The notes under the pieces: generated by a model | The model's database searches: none | The model's input: the letters and a program-made list of their open reading frames with translations, nothing else | What the model was told of the DNA's origin: nothing | Shown: in pieces, positions 1 to 7,740 of the stretch | Position numbering within the stretch: position 1 is the stretch's first letter | Layout: every line of letters begins with the position of its first letter | Translations under genes and position numbers: made by a program | Assembly: GCA_964354135.1 (NCBI GenBank) | Contig: CAYGZA010000085.1 | Location: 1-20,032 of the forward strand | Length of the DNA: 20,032 nt | Direction: 5' to 3' | DNA from: CAYGZA01 sp964354135 | GTDB taxonomy: Bacteria > Planctomycetota > Planctomycetia > Pirellulales > Thermoguttaceae

Positions 1-2
1 AG

Positions 3-47
3 AAGAAGTATCGCAAAGCCGCTAAAACGGTTACGTACAAAACTTAG
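3..47 (+). CDS. possible 3' end of an unidentified gene (partial)
   Basis: The third frame reads KKYRKAAKTVTYKT and then TAG at 45-47. The short, lysine-rich tail looks like a natural C-terminus, but 14 residues are too few to name a family. Frame 1 is also open from the window edge to a TAG at 61-63, so the frame choice is uncertain. A 7-bp-repeat tract begins just downstream, as it does in other gene gaps of this window, which mildly supports a gene ending here. Confidence 0.3.
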   Translation, partial: KKYRKAAKTVTYKT

Positions 48-60
48 TGCCATTGATCAG

Positions 61-131
61 TAGGCAGTAGGCAGTTTTGCCATTTGGCATTCCGCATTCA
101 TCCTTCATCCTTCATCCCTCATCCTTCATCC
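61..131. repeat. heptanucleotide repeat tract upstream of the HAD gene
   Basis: Two 7-bp arrays lie in the gap before the HAD phosphatase gene. TAGGCAG occurs twice in tandem at 61-67 and 68-74. TTCATCC occurs at 97-103, 104-110, 111-117 and 125-131, with one variant unit CTCATCC at 118-124. The second array ends 7 bp before the ATG at 139, in the position where a ribosome-binding site would normally lie. No purine-rich Shine-Dalgarno is visible there. CTGCCTA, the reverse complement of TAGGCAG, recurs in another 7-bp array at 19062-19068. Confidence 0.85.
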
Positions 132-138
132 TTTCCCC

Positions 139-975
139 ATGCCCCGCTTCCGCCTCTTGGCAATCGACATCGACGGCACGCTCGTCAATAGCCGCGACGA
201 GCTGACGCCGGCGACCCGCGCAGCCCTGACCCGCGCCGGCGAGGCGGGCATCCAGGTCGTCCTGGCGACCGGGCGGCGGTACAGCCGCACCTTGCACCTG
301 GTCGAGCCGCTGGGGATCGACGTGCCGCTGGTCACCGCCAGCGGGGCCCTGGTCAAGGACCCGTGCGATCACCGCACGCTGTACCGTGCGGCGTTCGACC
401 CGGCGGTGCTCGTCGAGGCCATGGCGATCATCGCCCGCTGCGGCTACGAGCCGGTCCTTTGCGGCGACACGTTCTCGGAAGGATTCGATTTCTACCTCGC
501 GCGGCCCGAGGTGGCGAGCCTGGAGCTCGGTGAATACCTGCGCTTGAATCCGGATTGCGGCCGCGTCCGGCCGGAGATGCTTTCCCATCCGCCGCCGGAC
601 GTCTTCGGCGGCTTCGCCATGGGGACCCGAGAGCAGATGCTCGGCGTCGAGGCGGCCCTGCACCGCGAGCTGCCCGAGCGGCTGTCGATCCACGTGCTCC
701 GCAGCCCGAGGTACATCGGCTTCCTGTGCGAGTTTGCCCCGGCGGGAGTGACCAAGTGGTCGGCGATCCGCCGCCTGGCCGCGGGCTGGGGGATCGGCGA
801 AGGAGCGATCTGCGCCGTCGGCGACGACGTGAACGACATCCCCATGATCCGCGCAGCCGGCCTGGGCGTGGCGATGGGCAACGCCCTGCCGGAAGTCAAG
901 GCCGCCGCGGACCGCATCGCCCCCAGCCACGACGACGACGGGCTGGTGCGGGTCGTCGAATGGCTGCTAGAATGA
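139..975 (+). CDS. Cof-type HAD-IIB family hydrolase (sugar-phosphate/phosphatase type)
   Basis: A 278-aa cytoplasmic HAD-superfamily phosphatase. All four HAD motifs are visible: motif I DIDGTL at residues 10-15 (nucleophile Asp10, acid/base Asp12), motif II Thr44 in VVLATGRR, motif III Lys206 in AGVTKWSAI, and motif IV GDDVND at 228-233. The large insertion between motifs II and III (about residues 80-195) is the cap that defines subclass IIB, and the length is usual for the Cof family. Members dephosphorylate small phosphorylated metabolites such as sugar phosphates and are often promiscuous, so the substrate cannot be assigned. No other ATG fits better than 139, because motif I begins only ten residues in. 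The gene stands alone between two repeat-bearing gaps. Confidence 0.93.
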   Translation: MPRFRLLAIDIDGTLVNSRDELTPATRAALTRAGEAGIQVVLATGRRYSRTLHLVEPLGIDVPLVTASGALVKDPCDHRTLYRAAFDPAVLVEAMAIIARCGYEPVLCGDTFSEGFDFYLARPEVASLELGEYLRLNPDCGRVRPEMLSHPPPDVFGGFAMGTREQMLGVEAALHRELPERLSIHVLRSPRYIGFLCEFAPAGVTKWSAIRRLAAGWGIGEGAICAVGDDVNDIPMIRAAGLGVAMGNALPEVKAAADRIAPSHDDDGLVRVVEWLLE

Positions 976-988
976 AGCTGGCGGCTTT

Positions 989-1086
989 CAGCGATCAGCG
1001 ATCAGGTATCAGCTATCAGGTATCAACCGTCCATGAAGAGCATCTCGGGAAGCTGAGAGCCGATTGCTGAATGCTGAGAGCCAATG
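989..1086. repeat. degenerate heptanucleotide repeat tract
   Basis: The tract begins 13 bp after the HAD stop codon. Consecutive 7-mers are CAGCGAT, CAGCGAT, CAGGTAT, CAGCTAT, CAGGTAT (989-1023) and a decayed unit CAACCGT. After a non-repetitive stretch in the same 7-bp register, GCTGAGA, GCCGATT, GCTGAAT, GCTGAGA and GCCAATG follow at 1052-1086. GCTGAGAGCC therefore recurs at 1052 and 1073, 21 bp (three units) apart. The CAGCTAT unit is shared with the tract at 17592-17626. Confidence 0.75.
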
Positions 1087-1118
1087 GCCCGCGGTCAGGA
1101 ATCGCAGCCCCGCTTCTC

Positions 1119-3959
1119 ATGCAGCCCTTTCGCATCGCCTGCGCGCTGTTTGTGTCTGTGCTGCCGGTCTGTGCTGCGGCGGCGGAAGACGAGTTGGCCG
1201 CCGCGCGGCGACTGCTCTTGCAGGGGAGGTATTCCGAGTCGGCCGCCATCTATGCGAAGTCGGCGGCGAAGAGCCCGGCGGCCGCAGTAGGATTCGCCCG
1301 GGCTTGGACGGCAACCGGGAAACGGGAAGAAGCCGTCAAGGCGCTCGATGCCGCGGGCGAAGATCCCGCCGTCGAGGCCGAGCTGGCACGGTTGGCGCTG
1401 GCTCGGGGCGACCACGAAGCCGCCGCGAAGCACGCCGATGCCGCGATCCGCGCCAGTCCCGACCAACTTCTCGCCCGCTGGATCCGCAGCGAGCTGCTGC
1501 GAGTTGCCGGCCGGCTGGACGAGGCCAACAAGGCCTACAAGGGGTTGGTCGAGTACTACAACGGCCACGACGTGAAGGAGGCCGAATCGCTCCACTGGAT
1601 CGGCCTGGCAGCCGCGCAGTACGCCCGCTGGAACCGGCTGAGCGACCAGTTCAGCTTTCTTGTCAACGAGCTTTATCCGGACGCCCTGAAGGCCGATCAC
1701 CTCTACTGGCCGGCCCACTATGAGGCGGGGCTCTTGTTTGCGGAGAAGTACAACCGGGCCGACGCCGCCCGGGAGTTCCAGGCCGCGCTGGAATTGAATC
1801 CCGGCGCCGCCGAGGTCCACGCCGCCGTCGCGCGGCTGGCCTTCGAGCATCGCGACGTTGAAAAGGCGCAGGCGTCGCTCCGCCGGGCGGTCGAGCTCAA
1901 TCCGCGGCTCCCGGAGGCCAGGCTCCTTGAAGCCGACCTCGCCTGGGCCAACTTCCAGCCGGAGGAAGCGGCCAAGCTCCTGGAAGAGAAGGTGCTGCCC
2001 CTCAATCCGGTCTCGGAGGAGGCCCTGGGCCGGCTGGCGGCATCGTACGTCCTCCGCGACGGCCTCCGCGAGAGGGACCAATCCTCCCGTTTCGCCCAAC
2101 TGGTGAAGCGCGCCACCGGGCGGAACGAGCACGCCGGCGAGTTCTACTTCCACCTGGCCGCGTGGCTGGCCGAGCGGAACCGCTTTGCCGAGGCCGAGCG
2201 GTTCTTCGCCGAGGCCAGCCGCCGGATGCCGCAACTGGTCGGGCCCAAGACGCAGTTGGGACTCCTGGTTCTTCGCACCAACCGGGAAGCCGAGGCCCGA
2301 AGGATCCTCGAGGAGGCATTCAAGGTCGATCCGTTCAACGTCCGCGTCCACAACAGCCTGGAGCTGTTGGAGGTGATGGATTCCTACGAAACGCTCCAGA
2401 CCGAGCATGCCGCCTTGCGGTTCGACCCCAAGAGCGACAAGCTCCTGGCCCGCTACGTGGCCCGGGAGGTGGATCGCATCTACCCGGAGCTTTGCCGGCA
2501 GTTCGGCTACCGGCCGCCGGAAAAGCCGCTCGTGGAGATCTTCAATCGGGCGAAAGGGGTGAGCGGGCACGACTGGTTCAGTACGCGGATGATCGGCCTG
2601 CCGTATCTGGGGGCCGTGGCGGCGAGCACCGGGCACATCGTGGCCATGACCTCGCCCAACGACGCCGAAACGAAGTCCAAGTTCAACTGGGCCCAGGTGC
2701 TCAGGCACGAGCTGGTCCACGTGGTTACGCTCCAGCAGACCGGCTTCAACATGCCGCACTGGTATACCGAGGGACTGGCGGTCTGGAGCGAGGGCTATCC
2801 GCGGCCGCAACTGTGGAACGAGCTGTTGGCCCAGCGCGTGCCGCAGGGGAAGCTGTTCGACCTCCGCTCGCTCAATTTCGCCTTCACCCGCCCGCAATCC
2901 AGCGACGACTGGCAAATGGCCTATTGCCAGGCGGATCTCTTGGTGGAATACCTTTTGGAGAGTCGCCGGCCGGAGGTGCTCCAGAGGCTGGCGACGGCCT
3001 ACGCGGAGAACCTCTCCACGCCCCAGGCGATCCAGCGGGCCTGCGGGGTCTCCGAGGCCGAGTTCGAGCGGGGGTACGTCGAGTTCCTCAAGAGAATCGC
3101 GGCCGAGATGAAGGGATCGGAGCCTCCGCGCAAAGAAAGCTTCGCAGACCTGCTCAAGGCGCAGCGGGAGCGGCCCGAAGACTTGGAGCTTGCCGCCGAG
3201 CTGGCCTACGCCTACTTCCTCCGCGGCGCGGACGATGAGGCCCGCCAAACCGCGGAAAAGGTCCTCAAGCTCCAGCCCAAGCACCCCCGCGCAAGCTACG
3301 TGCTGGCCCGGCTCCATGCCCGCCAGGAGCGGCCCGAGCAGGCGATCGAGCTTCTCCAGCAGTGCCTCGATCCCAAGCAGCCCGATCTCAGGGTGGTTAA
3401 CCTGTTGGCATCCCTGAAGTTAGGGGAGAAGAAGTACAACGAAGCGGCCGATCTGTATCGCCTGGGCGCAAAGCTGGATCCCCACAACCTCCAGTGGACG
3501 CGGTCGCTGGTTCGCCTCTATCAGGTGTCCAAGGAAGAGGGGCGGCTGAGCGAGCTTTTAGCCCGAATCGGGGAGAGCGACCCTGATGATTTTGCCGCGC
3601 GCAAGCGGCTGGCGGAGACGGCCCTCGCCAAGAAGGACTATCCGGCCGCCGTCCACTGGTCGAACCGGGCACTGGAAATCGACGTAACAGATGCCGAAGT
3701 CCACCGTGCGTTTGCGGTTGCGCTGGCGGGAAGCCATAATTACGCGGGGGCCGTCGAGGAGTTTCAAACGGCCGTCGACTTGGACCCCAAGGGGGTGCCT
3801 CAGCGGATCGGCTTGGCGGAAGCACTATTCGAAGCGGGCCGGCCCCGGGAGGCCCGACAGGCCCTGGAGGCCTTGCGCAAGATCGCCCCGAGCCACCCTG
3901 GGATGAAGCAGCTTACGGACAAGATCGAGAAGACCGATCCTAGAGCCCCCCCCAAATAG
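1119..3959 (+). CDS. exported TPR-repeat protein with an internal peptidase-MA-like (HEXXH) domain
   Basis: A 946-aa protein. The frame is open from 1071, but ATG 1119 begins a signal-peptide-like sequence (MQPFRIACALFVSVLPVCAAAAE), so it is the likelier start, although no good ribosome-binding site is visible. Tetratricopeptide-type helical pairs fill roughly residues 25-370 and again 686-940 (for example ADAAREFQAALELNP and YNEAADLYRLGAKLDP). Between them is a gluzincin-type zinc site: HELVH at 530-534, with a likely third ligand Glu551 in HWYTEGLAVWSE. This matches the peptidase MA-like family, whose HEXXH is followed about 17 residues later by an EGxA motif. It probably acts in the periplasm or at the membrane as a protein-interaction scaffold with possible protease activity. 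Whether it is catalytically active, and on what, is unknown. Confidence 0.85.
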   Translation: MQPFRIACALFVSVLPVCAAAAEDELAAARRLLLQGRYSESAAIYAKSAAKSPAAAVGFARAWTATGKREEAVKALDAAGEDPAVEAELARLALARGDHEAAAKHADAAIRASPDQLLARWIRSELLRVAGRLDEANKAYKGLVEYYNGHDVKEAESLHWIGLAAAQYARWNRLSDQFSFLVNELYPDALKADHLYWPAHYEAGLLFAEKYNRADAAREFQAALELNPGAAEVHAAVARLAFEHRDVEKAQASLRRAVELNPRLPEARLLEADLAWANFQPEEAAKLLEEKVLPLNPVSEEALGRLAASYVLRDGLRERDQSSRFAQLVKRATGRNEHAGEFYFHLAAWLAERNRFAEAERFFAEASRRMPQLVGPKTQLGLLVLRTNREAEARRILEEAFKVDPFNVRVHNSLELLEVMDSYETLQTEHAALRFDPKSDKLLARYVAREVDRIYPELCRQFGYRPPEKPLVEIFNRAKGVSGHDWFSTRMIGLPYLGAVAASTGHIVAMTSPNDAETKSKFNWAQVLRHELVHVVTLQQTGFNMPHWYTEGLAVWSEGYPRPQLWNELLAQRVPQGKLFDLRSLNFAFTRPQSSDDWQMAYCQADLLVEYLLESRRPEVLQRLATAYAENLSTPQAIQRACGVSEAEFERGYVEFLKRIAAEMKGSEPPRKESFADLLKAQRERPEDLELAAELAYAYFLRGADDEARQTAEKVLKLQPKHPRASYVLARLHARQERPEQAIELLQQCLDPKQPDLRVVNLLASLKLGEKKYNEAADLYRLGAKLDPHNLQWTRSLVRLYQVSKEEGRLSELLARIGESDPDDFAARKRLAETALAKKDYPAAVHWSNRALEIDVTDAEVHRAFAVALAGSHNYAGAVEEFQTAVDLDPKGVPQRIGLAEALFEAGRPREARQALEALRKIAPSHPGMKQLTDKIEKTDPRAPPK

Positions 3960-3981
3960 GCTGCCATCTTTCGTTCCTTGG

Positions 3982-4380
3982 ATGGCGGATGCTTCGGGCG
4001 GAGTCGCAGGAGAACGACAGGAAGTGACTGAAGAGCAGACCCGCCAACCGGCAGCCCCGCCGCGAAGTGCCCCTCCGGCCATAACTCTGGCCGGGTTCCA
4101 GCAGCTCATCCGCGACATGTACCTCCGCAAGGACGTGGCCCGGGGAATCGAGGGAACGTTCATGTGGCTCATGGAGGAGATGGGCGAGCTGGCCGCGGCC
4201 CTGCGAAACGGGACGCACGCCCAGAAGGCCGCGGAATTCGCCGACGTCCTGGCCTGGCTCACGACGATCGCCAACGTCGCCGGCGTGGACCTCACGGAAG
4301 CGGTGGCGGCGAAGTACGGGACCGGCTGCCCGGGATGCGGGCAGCTTGTTTGCACTTGTCCGGATGTGGGGAAACCATGA
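3982..4380 (+). CDS. MazG-like nucleotide pyrophosphohydrolase
   Basis: A 132-aa protein of the all-alpha NTP-PPase (MazG-like) fold. Members hydrolyse NTPs or dNTPs to monophosphate plus pyrophosphate. The magnesium-binding signature is present: EEMGE at 65-69, and Glu85 with Asp88 in AAEFADVLAW. The C-terminus carries four cysteines (Cys116, 119, 124, 126: CPGCGQLVCTC) that could bind zinc and are not part of the basic fold. The first 33 residues are low in complexity. ATG 3982 has no visible Shine-Dalgarno. An in-frame GTG at 4024, preceded by AGGAG at 4008-4012, is an alternative that loses only that tail. The stop overlaps the next gene's start (ATGA at 4377-4380), indicating translational coupling. 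A housecleaning role is the family expectation; the link to its membrane neighbours is unexplained. Confidence 0.85.
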   Translation: MADASGGVAGERQEVTEEQTRQPAAPPRSAPPAITLAGFQQLIRDMYLRKDVARGIEGTFMWLMEEMGELAAALRNGTHAQKAAEFADVLAWLTTIANVAGVDLTEAVAAKYGTGCPGCGQLVCTCPDVGKP

Positions 4381-6602
4381 CTCGCCCGGCCCTCCTCGTC
4401 GCGCTATGGGGCCTCCTTGGCGGCCTGCCCGAAGGGTTCGGCCAGGAGCCGTCGCGGCCGGAGATCGCAAGCGTTCGGGTGGGGTTTGCGGGGCACTACA
4501 AGCCGGGGCTGTGGACGCCGGTTGAGGTGACGGTCCGCGGGGGCAGCGAGCCGCTCGTGTGCCGGCTGACCCTCACGGTTCCCGATGGCGACGGCGTGCC
4601 CAGCCGCTACGCCACCCCGCCGGATGCCCCCTGCCGGCTGAGTCCGGGCCAAGAAAGCTCGGTTCTGCTCTACGTCCGCTTCGGCCGCGCGGAGAGTTCG
4701 CTCTTGGTGGAACTCGACCGCGACCGGCAGCCCGTGGCAACGCGGGTCTTCCAGGCCGGCGGATCGGCCGGGGCGGGGCGTTTTCCTCGGGCCCTGCCGT
4801 CCAACGAGCAACTGATCGTCGTCGTCGGCTCCGACGTGCCGGCCGTCGATGAGGCGGTCGTGGGATTGCACCGCAAGGCCGGCGAGCACGCGACCGCCGC
4901 CCGGCTCGACGATTTCCGGCAGATGCCCTCCCGCTGGTGCGGCTACGAAGGGGCGGACGCGGTGATCCTCTCCGCCAGCCGGCCGGAAACCTACCGGGGG
5001 CTCAAGCCCGGCAGCCCGCAGATCGCCGCCCTCGACGAGTGGGTGCGGCTGGGCGGGACGCTGGTCCTCTGCGCCGGCGGCCGCGGCGACGAGCTGTTGC
5101 GCGAGGGCGCCGCTTGGAGCCTGCTCGCCCCGGGCAAGTTCCAGCGCGTGCTCTCGCTGGAGCAGTCCGGTGCGTTGGAGAGCTACTGCGGCAGCTCGGT
5201 GTCGGTGCCCCGGTCGGGCGCCGGCGGGAGGCTCGATCTCCGCGCGTCCCAGTTGGCCGACGTCCAAGGGGCGATCGAGGCCCGCGAGGGAGCGAAACTG
5301 CCGCTGGTGGTGCGGACTCCCCGCGGCTTCGGGCAGGTGGTTTTCGCGGCGGTCGACTTGGGCGAGCCCCCGTTGAGCCGATGGACCGATCGCGGACTAC
5401 TGGTCCGCAAGTTCCTCGGCATCGCGGAATCGAGGATCGAGGACACCCACGAAAGCGGCGCCGTGATGCACTACGGCTTCGACGACCTGGCCGGGCAGTT
5501 GCGCAGCGCCCTGGATCAGTTCGAGGGCGTTCCGGCAGTTTCCTTCGAGCTGGTGGTGGCGATCATGGTCGGGTACCTCCTGTTGATCGGGCCCCTCGAT
5601 TACTTCTTCCTGCGGAAAGTCGTCGGCCGCATGGTGCTCACCTGGGTTACGTTCCCGGTGGTGGCGCTCGTTTTCTGCCTGGGGGCGTACGCAGCGGCGC
5701 ATTGGCTTAAAGGAGACGAGGTTCGCGTGAACCAGGTGGACCTGGTTGACGTCGACGCGGCCAGCGGGCTGTTGCGGGGGACCTCGTGGGCCAACGTCTT
5801 CAGCCCGCGAACGCAGCCCTATCGCTTGGCGTTCCAGCCGCGGCTGCCCGGCGGCCGCGCCGATGCCCGTGCCGCAGTGCTCACCTCTTGGCTCGGCCTC
5901 CCCGGAGATTTCCTGGGCGGCATGGACCCGAAGACGGCCGCCCCCACCGTCTGGAAGGACCCCTACGATTCCTCGCCCGGGCTGGACACGTTGGAGGGCG
6001 TGCCGATCCAGAACTGGTCGACCAAGAGCTTCTGCGCCCGCTGGACCGTCCGCGCGGCCCCCTGCGTGGAAGCCGAATTGGCCGAGCGCGACCGCACTCC
6101 CGTCGGCACCGTGACCAACCGGCTGGACGTTCCCCTGTCGGATTGCATGCTCTGTTACGGCCGCTGGGTGTACGACCTGGGCACGCTTGCGCCGGGCCAA
6201 TCCGCCGGGATCGAGCACTCGCAGGAGCGCCGCGACCTGAAGACCCTCCTCACCGGCCGCAAACCGTCGCTCGAAGAAGGCCGCCACGCCGCGATGCCCT
6301 ACGACCAGGCCAGCACCGACGTGGACTACATCCTCCGGGCAATGACCTTCTTCGAGGCCGTCGGCGGTTACTACTACGTCAGGTTGACCCATCGCTACCA
6401 GGGCTTTACCGACCTCAGCGATCTCTTGAAGACCGGCCATGCGATCCTTTGGGCCTCGGGGCCCGCCGGCGGGCCGCAATCGCCGCACCACGGCGCCAGG
6501 CTCCTCTCGGACGGGCGGCCCCTCGGCGGCCCGCAAGACCGCCACACCACGATTTACCGCTTCGTGCTCCCCGTCAAGAAGGCGGGTAGCGCGCGGGAGT
6601 AG
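4377..6602 (+). CDS. exported/membrane protein of an ABC-type unit, GldG/DUF4350-like organisation (function unknown)
   Basis: A 741-aa protein. The frame is open from 4164, but ATG 4377 overlaps the MazG stop and begins a signal peptide (MTRPALLVALWGLLGG, probable cleavage near FGQ-E at 22-24). Residues about 30-110 look like a beta-sandwich. Residues about 140-240 include the phrase VILSASRPETYRG and ALDEWVRLGGTLVLCAGG, typical of the glutamine-amidotransferase-like fold found in GldG/DUF4350 proteins. Two transmembrane helices follow at about 388-412 (VSFELVVAIMVGYLLLIG) and 419-444. The remaining roughly 300 residues are extracytoplasmic. The ABC ATPase gene starts 8 bp downstream, so this is probably an auxiliary subunit of that transporter-like complex. 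The family assignment rests on architecture and context, not on a catalytic motif. Confidence 0.65.
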   Translation: MTRPALLVALWGLLGGLPEGFGQEPSRPEIASVRVGFAGHYKPGLWTPVEVTVRGGSEPLVCRLTLTVPDGDGVPSRYATPPDAPCRLSPGQESSVLLYVRFGRAESSLLVELDRDRQPVATRVFQAGGSAGAGRFPRALPSNEQLIVVVGSDVPAVDEAVVGLHRKAGEHATAARLDDFRQMPSRWCGYEGADAVILSASRPETYRGLKPGSPQIAALDEWVRLGGTLVLCAGGRGDELLREGAAWSLLAPGKFQRVLSLEQSGALESYCGSSVSVPRSGAGGRLDLRASQLADVQGAIEAREGAKLPLVVRTPRGFGQVVFAAVDLGEPPLSRWTDRGLLVRKFLGIAESRIEDTHESGAVMHYGFDDLAGQLRSALDQFEGVPAVSFELVVAIMVGYLLLIGPLDYFFLRKVVGRMVLTWVTFPVVALVFCLGAYAAAHWLKGDEVRVNQVDLVDVDAASGLLRGTSWANVFSPRTQPYRLAFQPRLPGGRADARAAVLTSWLGLPGDFLGGMDPKTAAPTVWKDPYDSSPGLDTLEGVPIQNWSTKSFCARWTVRAAPCVEAELAERDRTPVGTVTNRLDVPLSDCMLCYGRWVYDLGTLAPGQSAGIEHSQERRDLKTLLTGRKPSLEEGRHAAMPYDQASTDVDYILRAMTFFEAVGGYYYVRLTHRYQGFTDLSDLLKTGHAILWASGPAGGPQSPHHGARLLSDGRPLGGPQDRHTTIYRFVLPVKKAGSARE

Positions 6603-6610
6603 AACCATCC

Positions 6611-7537
6611 GTGATCAAGACGCAAGACCTCACCAAGGTGTACGGCCAACTGCGGGCCATCGACAACCTGACCCTGGAGCTGGCCCAAGGGGACGTCTTC
6701 GGGTACATCGGGCCCAACGGGTCGGGCAAGACGACCACCATGCGGATCCTCGCCACCCTCTTGCAGCCGACCTGGGGCGAGGCCTCGGTCTGCGACTACT
6801 CGATCTACACGCACCCCAAGGAGATCCGCCGGCTGATCGGCTACATGCCCGATTTCTTCGGCGTCTACGACGACATGAAGGTGATCGAGTACCTGGAGTT
6901 CTTCGCCGCGGCCTACCGCATCAAAGGCCCCAAGCGGCGCAAGGTCTGCAACGACATGCTCGCCCTGGTCGGCCTGGACTACAAGCGCAACGCCCTGGTC
7001 ACGAGCCTCTCCCGCGGAATGACCCAGCGGCTCGGCCTGGCCCGCGTGCTCCTGCACGATCCCCAAGTCCTCCTCTTGGATGAGCCCGCCAGCGGCCTGG
7101 ACCCGCGGGCGCGGATCGAGATCCGGGCGCTGTTGCGGGAGCTGCGGGCCCTGGGGAAGACGATCATGGTCTCCAGCCACATCCTTCCCGAGCTGGCCGA
7201 CGTGTGCAACAAGATCGGGATCATCGAGCGCGGCAAGCTCTTGATCTCGGCCGACGTGACCGAGGTGATGCGCCGCGTGCGGCGGCAGCCGGTTCTCTCG
7301 ATCGGCGTCGTCGGCGACTCGGACGCTGCGGCCAGGCTCCTCCAAGAGTACGATACGGTCGAGCGGGTCGACGTCCGCGACGGCCGCCTCACGGTCGCCC
7401 TGCGCGAAGGGACCCAAGACTACAGTGACCTCCCTACCCTGCTCGTCCGGGCCGGCTTCAGGCTGACCCTCTTCCGCGAAGAAGAGATCAACCTCGAAAC
7501 CGCCTTCATGGCCCTGACCAAGGGGATCACGGCGTGA
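6611..7537 (+). CDS. ABC-type transporter ATP-binding protein (ABC-2/GldA-like)
   Basis: A 308-aa nucleotide-binding subunit. Motifs are complete: Walker A GPNGSGKTT (34-42), ABC signature LSRGMTQR (133-140), Walker B VLLLDEP (153-159), D-loop SGLDP (161-165) and switch His190 in VSSHILPEL. The roughly 80-residue C-terminal extension is usual for ATPases paired with ABC-2 permeases (drug, polysaccharide or gliding-type GldA). It starts with GTG at 6611, only 8 bp after the upstream membrane-protein gene, so the two are almost certainly co-transcribed. The usual permease gene is missing: the next gene is convergent. Either the permease is encoded elsewhere or it has been lost. The substrate cannot be predicted. 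Confidence 0.92.
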   Translation: MIKTQDLTKVYGQLRAIDNLTLELAQGDVFGYIGPNGSGKTTTMRILATLLQPTWGEASVCDYSIYTHPKEIRRLIGYMPDFFGVYDDMKVIEYLEFFAAAYRIKGPKRRKVCNDMLALVGLDYKRNALVTSLSRGMTQRLGLARVLLHDPQVLLLDEPASGLDPRARIEIRALLRELRALGKTIMVSSHILPELADVCNKIGIIERGKLLISADVTEVMRRVRRQPVLSIGVVGDSDAAARLLQEYDTVERVDVRDGRLTVALREGTQDYSDLPTLLVRAGFRLTLFREEEINLETAFMALTKGITA

Positions 7538-7652
7538 AGAGAGCTATGCGCGGCCAGTTGTCAGTAATTCGAGGTCGCCCCTGCCGGGGGCCGGTGGCTG
7601 AGTGCCAGCACTTGCGGGACAACACGAGGACTGAGACCCAATACAATGGAGC

Positions 7653-7713
7653 ACGGGTTTCTCTTCTCTGTTTCTGCCTTTTTTCCAGGGTGAAACAGAG
7701 AAGAGGAACCCGT
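7653..7713. terminator. long inverted repeat, probable bidirectional terminator or mobile hairpin
   Basis: The 22-bp arms at 7653-7674 and 7692-7713 are complementary except at one position (both start ACGGGTT or its complement). A 17-nt loop contains six consecutive T. The arms are rich in CTT/GAA and less GC-rich than the surrounding genes. The hairpin lies between the stop codons of convergent genes (ABC ATPase at 7537 and the - strand gene at 7741), the expected place for a shared terminator. There is no T-run directly after the right arm, so it is not a textbook intrinsic terminator on the + strand. Confidence 0.6.
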
Positions 7714-7740
7714 AGCTTCTTTGCGCGGTGAAGCCGGCGT

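Noticed and set aside
61..131. Repeat arrays considered as a CRISPR
   Set aside because: Units are 7 bp, directly adjacent and without spacers; no cas genes are nearby.
1095..3317. 740-codon open frame on the - strand
   Set aside because: It is the antisense shadow of the TPR/peptidase gene, caused by high GC at third positions. The + strand frame has a signal peptide, TPRs and HEXXH; this one has no recognisable fold.
5397..6608. 403-codon open frame on the - strand
   Set aside because: Shadow of the 741-aa membrane-protein gene; composition is Arg/Gly/Ala/His-rich without domains.
7534..7731. 65-codon open frame after the ABC ATPase, considered as a remnant permease
   Set aside because: It runs through the long hairpin and contains no hydrophobic segment of permease type.
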